A stretch of DNA of 64,000 nucleotides from Bacteroidales bacterium (GTDB lineage: Bacteria; Bacteroidota; Bacteroidia; Bacteroidales; CG2-30-32-10): contig DAOQAK010000011.1 in assembly GCA_035353855.1 (NCBI GenBank), positions 1 to 64,000 of the forward strand, given 5' to 3'. Position numbers and translations under genes: made by a program. Position 1 is the stretch's first letter. Each line of letters begins with the position of its first letter. Below, one piece after another: positions 46,923 to 56,246 of the stretch. The notes beneath the pieces were generated by a model that saw only the letters and a list, made by a program, of their open reading frames with translations, searched no databases and was not told the origin of the DNA.

Positions 46923-47597
46923 ATGAAAAAAAAATATGGAATTCTGTTTTTCGTTTTTACGATATTTTCTTTTTCGGGATTTGCACAACAATCTAAAACC
47001 GGGATTGGTTTTTATGGAGGTTTTGGTTTACGTAATTTAAGAGGTAATGAAATTATTAAAGAAAAAAATACTTCTGCATTTGGTTATTGTGGTGGTTTTT
47101 CGTTTCAGTTTAATATTTCTGAGAAATATACTGTATGTACAGCCATAGCATATGAACGTAAAGGTGCAGTAGGAAAATCACAACAAACAGATACCAGTGG
47201 AAATATTATATCGGAAATAAAAACATTCTCAAACTTTGATTATATAACAATACCATTGCTTTTCAGATACAATATTCAAAAGAAAGTTAATTTCTTTTTT
47301 GAAGCAGGTGGCTTTGCAGCATATTTGCTTCAACAAAAATTTGTGGTTGATGATCCTGTTTTGACTGTAAACACCGCTGATAATACTGATAATGATAAGC
47401 GCATGGATTATGGTTTTTCATTTGGTCTGGGTTTGTCAAAACCAATTAGTAATAGATTGGTTTTATCTGTTGAATTGCATGATAATCTGGGAATATATAA
47501 CGTTAGTAAAGTACATGTATATAACGATGGGACCATAAAAACGAATAATACAAATATTTTAATTGGCTTATCATATAATTTTGGTAAACATGATTAG
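46923..47597 (+). CDS. outer-membrane beta-barrel protein (porin-like)
   Basis: 224 residues. A signal peptide (ending near GFAQQ) is followed by alternating beta strands and Gly-rich turns (GIGFYGGFGLRNLRG, YTVCTAIAYERKGA, IPLLFRYNIQKKVNFFFEAG) and a final strand LIGLSYNFGKHD. This is the PorT/OmpW-like small barrel family of Bacteroidota, probably eight strands. Ligand unknown. It is followed after 22 bases by a lipoprotein gene in the same direction. Confidence 0.75.
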   Translation: MKKKYGILFFVFTIFSFSGFAQQSKTGIGFYGGFGLRNLRGNEIIKEKNTSAFGYCGGFSFQFNISEKYTVCTAIAYERKGAVGKSQQTDTSGNIISEIKTFSNFDYITIPLLFRYNIQKKVNFFFEAGGFAAYLLQQKFVVDDPVLTVNTADNTDNDKRMDYGFSFGLGLSKPISNRLVLSVELHDNLGIYNVSKVHVYNDGTIKTNNTNILIGLSYNFGKHD

Positions 47598-47619
47598 TAA
47601 AAATTTTAATGACTGTTCT

Positions 47620-48918
47620 ATGAAAAAATATTTTCTTTTTTTTGTTGTGATACTTTTCATCTTTGGTTGCAAGCCACAGGAAGAAGTACAACAGGTTACT
47701 ATCAAAGGACGAATTTCACATAATATACTCGGTCAGGATTCGAAAGGCTCATTATCACTTGCCGATGCCAAGAAAATACTTGTCATTGCAGGGATTAGCG
47801 GAGATGGCCATGGAGGGTTTAATTATGAGATGATTGATATTATTGACAGCTCTTTTGTTGCCGAATCAAATATTGGTGCAGCAACAGCATTGGTTTTTCT
47901 GGATGCTAATAATAAATATATTGGGAACTTAAGTAATCAGGGGTTAGACCTGCTTCCTTTAGGTAAACTAACAGAAGGCGAAACCACTACTATTGATTTG
48001 AAAGATCTGCAAATGGTTGGCGGCAGCATACTTCCGGCACACGACCCTTTTGGCAATGAAATTATTATTACACCAGACCAGATTGAAAGCTTGAAAGAAT
48101 TTGACAGTTTTTTTGAAGCACTTGCCAAAAACCTTGATGCTGATAATGATGGCGCCATTGATATTGCAGATGACCAATATTTATTTGTATTTTCTTCGTA
48201 TGATACTTATGCCGGCAAATATGGAATTGATAATACTTCATTTGAAATAACGGATAGCCTGGATTATTACATTAATTATTTTATGAATTTTCATGGAGTG
48301 GGTGGATTGCCTTATCCTCAAAATGCAGTTTTAACAGGACCCTTGGATAGCACCTATTCTGACATTTCAATACTCCATCATTGGGGAGATTCGAGATTAT
48401 TTGGATTAACTTTTATTAGAGAATTTTTTGATACCATTCCTCATGGATCAAGCCGTCATCCTTTTAAACAAGGAATTTATACTCTTGATTTAGATGGAAA
48501 GCTTTATACTTTCAACGTAGCCTGTACTATGAAAAAAGAAAAGATGGTTCTTGCAGTCCCTACGGTTCACTTGAATAGTGAAGGTAAAATAGCATCTTTT
48601 TCATTTGATTACAGATTGCCCGATAAATCAATAATTGATCCGGAGAACATTATAACACAGATTCAAGCTCAAATTACAGGTTTTGATAGTTTGGGAAATG
48701 GTAAACAAATATATACAGGTCCTGTTATGTATGCATACAAACCCGAAGGCTGGACAGACAACATTGCTAACGGATATTTTTATGAACAAAGGGGAATATA
48801 TGATCATACGCCTTTACAACCTGTCGATATTTCTGGTTATCAAAGAATTGTTATAGGTGTAGGTTATTATGATATGCTGGGGAATCAATTTGGAATAATG
48901 TGGGAAAGGAATTACTAA
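47620..48918 (+). CDS. lipoprotein with EF-hand-like calcium loop, unknown function
   Basis: 432 residues from the ATG at 47620, which starts the lipoprotein signal MKKYFLFFVVILFIFGC. An earlier in-frame ATG at 47563 would add a stretch with no such signal and is rejected. A calcium-binding loop of EF-hand/dockerin type is visible as DADNDGAIDIADD at about residues 165-180. The rest is beta-rich and not recognised. It is likely an outer-membrane or periplasmic lipoprotein cotranscribed with the upstream barrel gene. Confidence 0.65.
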   Translation: MKKYFLFFVVILFIFGCKPQEEVQQVTIKGRISHNILGQDSKGSLSLADAKKILVIAGISGDGHGGFNYEMIDIIDSSFVAESNIGAATALVFLDANNKYIGNLSNQGLDLLPLGKLTEGETTTIDLKDLQMVGGSILPAHDPFGNEIIITPDQIESLKEFDSFFEALAKNLDADNDGAIDIADDQYLFVFSSYDTYAGKYGIDNTSFEITDSLDYYINYFMNFHGVGGLPYPQNAVLTGPLDSTYSDISILHHWGDSRLFGLTFIREFFDTIPHGSSRHPFKQGIYTLDLDGKLYTFNVACTMKKEKMVLAVPTVHLNSEGKIASFSFDYRLPDKSIIDPENIITQIQAQITGFDSLGNGKQIYTGPVMYAYKPEGWTDNIANGYFYEQRGIYDHTPLQPVDISGYQRIVIGVGYYDMLGNQFGIMWERNY

Positions 48919-49235
48919 TAAATTATTTTTTACAACTTTTCCGCCAGTACTGCAAATTTGCCGAGATTATCAGATCATTCTGAGTTCATCGAAAAATGGA
49001 GTAATGGTAAATAGTCAATGGTTGTTAGGTTGAGCGGCTGGTTAAGCTAAAGGTCAATAGTTAATAGTAAAATATATTTCTCCATCAACCTACTGCTATC
49101 AACCAAACAAGCGGCAATAAACTATAAACATACTACATAAATTCAATTTAATATTTTCCATTTTCTATTATCTATTTGCTATTAAGACTTATAATTAAAC
49201 GCAAAAATCGTGGATATATATTAAGAAGTAAAATT
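48919..49235. other. noncoding region between convergent genes
   Basis: These 317 bases lie between two convergent genes. There is no ORF, tRNA or strong hairpin; short fragments such as AGGTTGA and TCAACCT could pair. It is rich in simple phrases like those of other intergenic spacers here. No function is apparent. Confidence 0.6.
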
Positions 49236-51827
49236 TCAAAGCTTACTTGCCAGTACTGCTGACCTCTTGTAATGTTTTACATTTCCATTAAGATCGAAAA
49301 CTTCAAAGTAAATTATATACATTCCTATTCTTGCTTTTTCATTTTCATCGGTAATGCCATCCCATGAAAAACTTCCTGAAGTTCCAAGCAAAACATTATT
49401 TATTAGATTGCGAATCAACCTTCCGTTTGTATCGTAAATACTGATGTTTGCCATGTATCCGGGTTTATCAAAATTGTAATTGATATTTAAAATGTCATTA
49501 TATCCATCATTGTCCGGTGAAAAAATTTCGGGAGAAATAGTTATTTGTTCATCTGAAAAAATATTCTCTGATGATTGTGAATTTTTATATGCAGGTGTTC
49601 CAAAACCTACTGTTTCTGAGGCTGAATGCCAATTTGTTTTATCATTGCTTGGTCTTTCAAAATTTATTCTTTCAAGCGAAACACCTTCTGATGAATTTAA
49701 AAGCGGGTATATCATATCAGTTGAATACTTAACCATATCAATAATTTCCGATTGATTTTTCAAAGCAAGCACAACCGTCCCGTCATCATTGTTGTATGTA
49801 GGAAATGATAGCATGGAAATAAAATTATTTGGATTCGGAGTGTAATATTGTTCTTTAACTTTTGCCGGGTTGCTTGTTAACACAACATATTCCGAAGGAA
49901 AAAGTAAATAACCTTCATCGCTAATGTTTTCGATATTTTCGAGAGATGATGCAATAGTGTCGTAAGAAGATAAAATAAAATTTTTCAGATCAATTACTTT
50001 CGATGAACGATTATATAATTCAACATAATCAACACCATCATCTTTTGGATTTGACAATATTTCATTAATTACAATATCATTATTTGTTGGTGTTTGCGGA
50101 ATGGCAAAACGTTTTGAACTACTTACCGGTAGCGGATTTCCGGTGCAATCACGTAAAGTATCATTAATGGTAATTGTATAAATAATTCCATTTTGAATTT
50201 CAGATGAAAGCTCCAAAATTACCGAAGAATATTGAGGTGCAACAGGATTTGCATTTGCTGGATTTCCAATTCCATTATCAATAAAATATTTTGATATACT
50301 TTTAAGAAACACACTATCCATCGGCTCTGAGAAGAAAAGTTGAATATGAAAATTATCAATTATGGTTACTAGTAAAAATTCTGGAATTGTATTATCAGGA
50401 TTAAGCTCATTTACCGAATTCGCTGCACCGGGCGTTCCGCCTAATATTCCCGTTGATGCTTTCCAGTTATCTTTTCCTCCGCATGGGTTGTTCGGGTCAA
50501 TCTGTTCAAGTGACCAGCCGCCATCTTTTTTATTAGCATCTTTATACCAATCGTCGGTGTAAGAAACAGTAGAAATAACATGGTAAAGCGAATCATAAAG
50601 TGTTAAAGTTTCACCGTTATTTGTAATTGAAAAACTTGGTATTGCCAGGGCCATTCCGTATGTTGAGATTGATTCCTGTCCGCTTGCTGATGAAAATAAA
50701 ATATAAGAATGAGGATCAAGTGTTGCATCCGGAATTTGTTTAATGGTGCTGCCCATCGCGAATTTCCAGTTTTGCATTTTAATAGGATATTCAGTTCGGT
50801 TATACAATTCAACATATTCATAATTGGCTAAACCAACAATAGGGTCGGGGTCGGCCATTATTTCATTGATAACAATATCATGTTCTTTTGGGGTATATAA
50901 AATAAATTCTGTGCTCGAAGACAACATAAAATTACCATTCAGATCCTTTATATTATTTACCATTAAATTATAAAATATTCCTTCAGTGAATACTGTTGAA
51001 AAATTCAAATGCATTAAAGCACCGTTATTTACATCAAATTCAACGGATACAGGGTTTCCTATTCCATTATCTACGTTATAATTTGTAATTGTTAACGCTG
51101 TAGAAGTATCAATATTTTCAGAAAAATATACATTTAATTGTGTTTGAGAAATGATATTTATTGAATTAATTTCAGGAGGGAAAGTATCAACTATTATAGG
51201 TCCTACATAAAAATCATCAAAATAAAATTTTGTTGCATTACTGGTTGTGTATTTACAAAAAACTCCAAACCATGATGTTGTTGTAAATGTATTATCAAAG
51301 CCACTTCCTTCTAGTTGAAATACAGTGCCACCATCAGAAGCAGAATATAATTTCCAGGTTCCCGTATCATCACGGGTAACTTTAATTCGAAAAGTATTTG
51401 TTGAATTGTTGGTATAAGTAAATTTACCGTGAATGATAATTTTTATTGTTGTTCCGCTTTGTTTGTATAACCCGATGCTGTCGTTCGCTTCCCCTATCTG
51501 TACAAAATATCCATTTAATGAACCGGCAATATTTTGCTGGTCAGAAATAAGGTATACTCTTGCATTATTATTGGATGATGTGGCAAACGAAAGTTTTACC
51601 CAAAACTGCCATTCATTATTATTTACCAAATGATTGTTTGTATATAATATTGAAGTATCTGCTCCTGTAGCATTCAAGTGAAGTTGTTTGGAACTGTTGA
51701 TTTCAAATTTTGCAATATCACCAACCCATAAAGGATTCGCAGAAAAATTACCATCTGAAAAATCATCAGAAAACTGACTGAATCCAAATGACGGAACAAG
51801 CAGAAGAAAGAAAAATATTTTTTTCAT
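49236..51827 (-). CDS. secreted protein with lamin-tail and Ig-like domains
   Basis: 863 residues from the ATG at 51827, whose signal peptide ends near FGFSQ. After an N-terminal LamG/concanavalin-like part (about 20-210) come two Ig-like repeats with DTFPPEINSINIISQTQLNV and TIPEFLLVTIIDNFHIQLFF, each followed by a lamin-tail domain (DIVINEIMADPDP with YEYVELYN, and DIVINEILSNPKD with VDYVELYN). The C-terminus (FSPDNDGYNDILNINYNF, then FSWDGITDENEKARIG) resembles the FlgD-like/gliding-type C-terminal module, consistent with surface export. It is the second lamin-tail protein in the window. The role is unknown. Confidence 0.8.
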   Translation of the reverse strand: MKKIFFFLLLVPSFGFSQFSDDFSDGNFSANPLWVGDIAKFEINSSKQLHLNATGADTSILYTNNHLVNNNEWQFWVKLSFATSSNNNARVYLISDQQNIAGSLNGYFVQIGEANDSIGLYKQSGTTIKIIIHGKFTYTNNSTNTFRIKVTRDDTGTWKLYSASDGGTVFQLEGSGFDNTFTTTSWFGVFCKYTTSNATKFYFDDFYVGPIIVDTFPPEINSINIISQTQLNVYFSENIDTSTALTITNYNVDNGIGNPVSVEFDVNNGALMHLNFSTVFTEGIFYNLMVNNIKDLNGNFMLSSSTEFILYTPKEHDIVINEIMADPDPIVGLANYEYVELYNRTEYPIKMQNWKFAMGSTIKQIPDATLDPHSYILFSSASGQESISTYGMALAIPSFSITNNGETLTLYDSLYHVISTVSYTDDWYKDANKKDGGWSLEQIDPNNPCGGKDNWKASTGILGGTPGAANSVNELNPDNTIPEFLLVTIIDNFHIQLFFSEPMDSVFLKSISKYFIDNGIGNPANANPVAPQYSSVILELSSEIQNGIIYTITINDTLRDCTGNPLPVSSSKRFAIPQTPTNNDIVINEILSNPKDDGVDYVELYNRSSKVIDLKNFILSSYDTIASSLENIENISDEGYLLFPSEYVVLTSNPAKVKEQYYTPNPNNFISMLSFPTYNNDDGTVVLALKNQSEIIDMVKYSTDMIYPLLNSSEGVSLERINFERPSNDKTNWHSASETVGFGTPAYKNSQSSENIFSDEQITISPEIFSPDNDGYNDILNINYNFDKPGYMANISIYDTNGRLIRNLINNVLLGTSGSFSWDGITDENEKARIGMYIIYFEVFDLNGNVKHYKRSAVLASKL

Positions 51828-52011
51828 AAAAAAATTTAAGATGCAGGTAAAATAATTCATAATATTCTCATTGAACAATAGTGAATTTATAATTGGTTTG
51901 TTTTATCAATAGCTGACAGGTTTGGGTTTGTAACTGGTAATTTTTAATAAGAAATATTTTCTTTCAAAAATTGGATTTGGTTCAGGATAAATAAAACTCA
52001 TTACTTTTTTA

Positions 52012-52019
52012 TAACTTCG
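52012..52019 (+). promoter_or_regulatory. -7-like promoter element for aspS
   Basis: TAACTTCG differs from TAnnTTTG at one position and is followed by CAAAAA, the usual downstream context of this promoter class. It lies 21 bases before the aspS start. Confidence 0.3.
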
Positions 52020-52039
52020 CAAAAAATAAATTTTACTTT

Positions 52040-53797
52040 ATGTTACGTACACACACTTGCGGGGAATTGACAATAAAAAATGTCGGGACAAAAGTTACGC
52101 TTTGCGGATGGATACAAAAATCGAGAGATTTAGGAGGTATGACTTTTATTGATTTGCGCGACCGTTACGGAATTACACAACTTGCTTTTAATATGGATAC
52201 CCATGCTGCATTATGCGAAAAAGCTAGAGCTATGGGGCGTGAATTTGTGATTAAAGCAAATGGAACTGTAATAGAAAGAAGCAGTAAAAATTTAAAAATT
52301 CCTACTGGCGAAATAGAGATACTTGTTGATGAACTGGAAGTTTTGAATGAATCGAAAACACCTCCTTTTACTATTGAAGATAATTCGGATGGTGGTGATG
52401 AGTTGCGAATGAAATACCGTTACCTTGACTTACGCAGAAATGTGATAAAGAAAAACATGGAACTGCGTCATAAAATGGCAATAGAAACCAGGAACTACCT
52501 GAATTCGCAAGGCTTCATGGAAATAGAAACACCTTATATGATTAAATCCACACCCGAAGGTGCCCGCGATTTTGTAGTGCCTTCGCGTATGAATCCCGGA
52601 CAGTTCTATGCTTTGCCGCAGTCGCCGCAACAGTTTAAACAATTACTGATGGTTGCGGGTTACGACCGCTATTACCAGATTGTACGATGTTTTCGTGATG
52701 AAGATTTGCGTGCCGACCGTCAACCGGAATTTACGCAGATTGATTGTGAGATGGCTTTTATAACCCAGGAAGATATATTGAACACGTTTGAAGGATTGGC
52801 AAAATATCTTTTCAAAAAGGTAAAGAATCTTGAGGTGAATAAATTTCCTCGTATAAGCTATGCCGATGCCATGAAATATTATGGCAATGATAAACCCGAT
52901 ATTCGTTTCGAAATGAAATTTGTTGAACTGAATGATGTTGTTAAAGGAAAAGGATTTAAAGTTTTTGATGATGCCGAACTTGTGGTAGGTATTTGTGCAA
53001 ATGGTTGCGGGGAATATACACGTAAGCAATTAGACGAACTTACCGAATTTGTAAAACGTCCGCAGGTAGGCGCAAATGGAATGGTATATGTAAAATGCAA
53101 TAACGACGGAACTGTAAAATCGAGCGTTGATAAATTTTATAATGAAGAAGAATTAAAAAAATGGATGGCCGCATTTGATGCAAAGCCTGGCGATTTATTG
53201 TTGGTGCTTGCTGGTAAAACCGAAAAAACACAAAAAGCGCTTAGCGAGCTTCGTCTTGAAATGGGCAACAGACTTGGTTTGCGTAATCCTGAAATTTTTG
53301 CTCCGCTATGGGTTACCGATTTTCCTTTACTGGAATGGGATGAAGAAACCAATCGTTTTTATGCAAAGCATCATCCTTTTACTTCGCCTAAACCGGAAGA
53401 TATTTTACTGCTTGACACAAACCCTGCGGAAGTGCGCGCCAATGCATATGATATGGTAATTAATGGTGTTGAAATTGGCGGAGGTTCTATAAGAATTCAT
53501 AATAAGGATTTACAGAAAAGAATGTTCAAGGTACTTGGATTTACTGATGAAGAAGCGCAGAACCAATTTGGATTTTTAATGAATGCTTTTGAATATGGTG
53601 CGCCGCCTCATGGTGGTATTGCTTTTGGTTTCGACCGCTGGTGTGCTGTTTTCGGTGGTTCTGATTCTATTCGCGATTTTATTGCATTCCCGAAAAATAA
53701 TTCAGGGCGCGATGTGATGATTGATTCTCCTTCGGTAATCTCACAGCAACAGTTAGATGAACTTGAAATTCAATTAAAAATTAAAACGAATTCATAA
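52040..53797 (+). CDS. aspS: aspartate--tRNA ligase
   Basis: 585 residues, bacterial-type AspRS. N-terminal OB domain (about 1-110), class II core with motif 2 as CFRDEDLRADRQPEFTQID, the bacterial GAD insertion (about 290-420) and motif 3 as GGIAFGFDRW. It charges tRNA-Asp; the organism's ability to charge tRNA-Asn as well cannot be judged here. Transcribed alone or with the DUF3108 gene 60 bases downstream. Confidence 0.97.
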   Translation: MLRTHTCGELTIKNVGTKVTLCGWIQKSRDLGGMTFIDLRDRYGITQLAFNMDTHAALCEKARAMGREFVIKANGTVIERSSKNLKIPTGEIEILVDELEVLNESKTPPFTIEDNSDGGDELRMKYRYLDLRRNVIKKNMELRHKMAIETRNYLNSQGFMEIETPYMIKSTPEGARDFVVPSRMNPGQFYALPQSPQQFKQLLMVAGYDRYYQIVRCFRDEDLRADRQPEFTQIDCEMAFITQEDILNTFEGLAKYLFKKVKNLEVNKFPRISYADAMKYYGNDKPDIRFEMKFVELNDVVKGKGFKVFDDAELVVGICANGCGEYTRKQLDELTEFVKRPQVGANGMVYVKCNNDGTVKSSVDKFYNEEELKKWMAAFDAKPGDLLLVLAGKTEKTQKALSELRLEMGNRLGLRNPEIFAPLWVTDFPLLEWDEETNRFYAKHHPFTSPKPEDILLLDTNPAEVRANAYDMVINGVEIGGGSIRIHNKDLQKRMFKVLGFTDEEAQNQFGFLMNAFEYGAPPHGGIAFGFDRWCAVFGGSDSIRDFIAFPKNNSGRDVMIDSPSVISQQQLDELEIQLKIKTNS

Positions 53798-53857
53798 GTA
53801 ATTTGCTTTTGGAATAATTTTTGTCTTTTATACAGATATATCAAAATAAATTGAATT

Positions 53858-54673
53858 ATGAAAAAGATTGCTTTCATTCTTGTTGTTCTTATTGGATTTT
53901 CGGCACTTAATGTTTCTTCGCAAACATTGCGAACGGTTACAAATAAAGCTTTTAAAAGAGGTGAAGCTCTTCGCTATAAAGCATATTATGATGCAATACT
54001 AACAGGAAAAGTTGTAGCAGGTGAAGCCGACCTTGAAGTGAAAAATGAAAACAAAGTTGTTGCCAATCGTAATACTTATCATATTGTTGGTTTGGGTTTA
54101 ACTAAAGGGACTTTTAATTTCTTTTACAAAGTTGTTGACCGTTACGAAACGTATCTTGATGAAGAAGCATTAATACCTTGGATATTTATTCGCAGGGTGA
54201 ATGAAGGAGGTTATAAAATAAGCCAGGATGTTACTTTTAATCAATTCAAAAAAACAGCAACAACGGTAAATAATAAAAACAATACAACAACAAATTCAAT
54301 AGTTCCCGAAAATATTCATGATATTATTTCGTTATTTTATTATGCAAGGACAATCGATTTTAATAGCGCTAAAATAGGACAGGAATTCCCTCTGCCTTTC
54401 TTTATTGACGATAGCATATATACTTCAAAAATTATTTACCAGGGAAAGGAAAATATTACCATTGGTTTGGGAAAATACAAAGCAATTAAATTTAAACCCA
54501 GTGTTGCAACAGGCAATGTATTTGATGATCCTTATCCTATGACCATGTGGGTTACTGATGATGAAAATCATGTTCCTTTGTTGGCTGAGTCGGAAATATT
54601 GGTTGGAAAAGTTAAGCTGGAGCTAATAAAATATTCAGGACTAGCAAATAAAGAAACTTCAAAAATAAAATAA
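53858..54673 (+). CDS. DUF3108-family secreted protein
   Basis: 271 residues. A signal peptide (ending near VSSQ) is followed by a beta-rich domain of the DUF3108 type, including FKRGEALRYKAYYDAILTGK, YYKVV-like FFYKVVDRYETY and PMTMWVTDDENHVPLLAESE near the end. The fold is like the LolA family, which suggests lipid or lipoprotein handling in the periplasm; that is inference. It follows aspS on the same strand. Confidence 0.75.
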   Translation: MKKIAFILVVLIGFSALNVSSQTLRTVTNKAFKRGEALRYKAYYDAILTGKVVAGEADLEVKNENKVVANRNTYHIVGLGLTKGTFNFFYKVVDRYETYLDEEALIPWIFIRRVNEGGYKISQDVTFNQFKKTATTVNNKNNTTTNSIVPENIHDIISLFYYARTIDFNSAKIGQEFPLPFFIDDSIYTSKIIYQGKENITIGLGKYKAIKFKPSVATGNVFDDPYPMTMWVTDDENHVPLLAESEILVGKVKLELIKYSGLANKETSKIK

Positions 54674-54829
54674 CGTTAAAATTTCTTTGTTAAAATAAAG
54701 AATAATATAAAACAACATATGTATTATTGCATTTCAAGTGGTGTATTGTTTTCAAATAAATGGATAAGCAACCTTGTATTTTATTTCTCGTCTATGTAAT
54801 CGGTTATTTATGGAAATAATTTATTAGGT

Positions 54830-56104
54830 ATGAAAAACATTATTATCATTCTGACTTTAGTATTAAATTTCACAATATCATTCGGGCAGCATCAAACAAA
54901 ACGAGTTTTATTTCTTGGTAACAGTTATACCTACGTAAATAACCTTCCCCAGGTGATTGCCGATGCAGCGCTTTCAAATTCCGATACATTAATTTTGATA
55001 GCAATACCCCGGTGGTTATACATTACAGGACCATTCAACAAATACAAATTCATTAAGTAAAATTGCAACAGGCAGCTGGGATTATGTAGTATTACAGGAA
55101 CAAAGCCAGCTACCTTCATTTCCGATAGAGCAGGTTGATACAGAAGTTTTTCCTTTTGCTCATAAATTAGACAGTATCATTAATATTTACAACCCCTGTA
55201 GCGAAACCGTATTTTATATGACATGGGGAAGAAAGAATGGCGATGCTTCCAATTATGCCTCGTGGCTGCCCGTATGCACATATACAGGAATGGACAGTCT
55301 TTTAAATTCGCGATACCGTATGATGGCCGACAGCAATAATGCCATACTTTCTCCTGTAGGCGCAGTGTGGCATTACCTGAGACAGAATTTTCCATTAATG
55401 GAATTATATCAAACAGATGAAAGTCATCCATCGGTTGCTGGCACTTATGCTGCTGCCTGTAGTTTTTATGTTACACTGTTCAGAAAAGATCCGACGCTTA
55501 TTACGTATAATTCATCATTACCCGATTCTGATGCGGTAAAAATCAAAAATGCCGCCAGGTTAATGGTGTACGACAGCTTTGCGAAATGGTACATTGGCGA
55601 GTATGACCCATTGGCCGCATTTAATTACTTTATTTCAGGTGTAAATCAAATTACGTTTACAAATAGTTCTGTAAATACAACTACATACAACTGGAACTTT
55701 GGCGATGGCGATACCACATCAGCAGCAAATCCAACACATCAATATGCAACCGCAGGATTATACTCTGTAACTCTTATCGCAACTAAATGTAAGTATAGCG
55801 ATAACATTACTCAAACCATAAATGTTAATAACTCAGGTATTCAAAATCAGGGGAAAGAAAATTTAAATGGAATATTTATCCTAATCCTGCAACAACTAAA
55901 ATTATAATTGAGCAAAACTTTTCTTACGAATTAAAATTTAAAATATATGATTTTACAGGCGCTGAAATCCTTAACGGAAAAATAAATGAACAAGCCACAC
56001 AAATAGATATTTCAATGCTTTCCGAAGGTTTTTATTTTCTGCAACTTTTCAACAACAACAAATCCGTAGGGCAAATAAAATTTGTTAAGGAAAGTAAACA
56101 GTAA
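54830..56104 (+). pseudogene. secreted SGNH-hydrolase/PKD/T9SS protein, three frameshifts
   Basis: Three reading frames together encode one protein: a signal peptide, an SGNH hydrolase (VLFLGNSYTYVNNLP and DESHPSVAGTYAAACSFY, DUF4886-like), a PKD domain (NWNFGDGDTTSAANPTHQYA) and a T9SS type A tail (IYPNPATTK, ending QIKFVKES). Frame breaks are inferred at TTTT (54993-54996), CCCC (55007-55010) and AAA (55865-55867); restoring one base at each gives a continuous reading. All three are homopolymers short by one base. This is either a decaying gene or homopolymer consensus error. Expected product: surface-exported esterase or lipase; no substrate is evident. Confidence 0.8.
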
Positions 56105-56246
56105 AATAATTTCAAATTACGAACGCTGCATTCTTAATTCAGAATTACTTCTTTGACCAAAAACTTTTACAGCATATTGGATTATATTTTATATTTACTG
56201 CCCGGTAAAAATTAAAAAAATATTTACCTGATGATATAAATATTTT

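Noticed and set aside
48919..49235. Small RNA or riboswitch between convergent genes
   Set aside because: No strong stem, conserved motif or promoter-terminator pair was visible.
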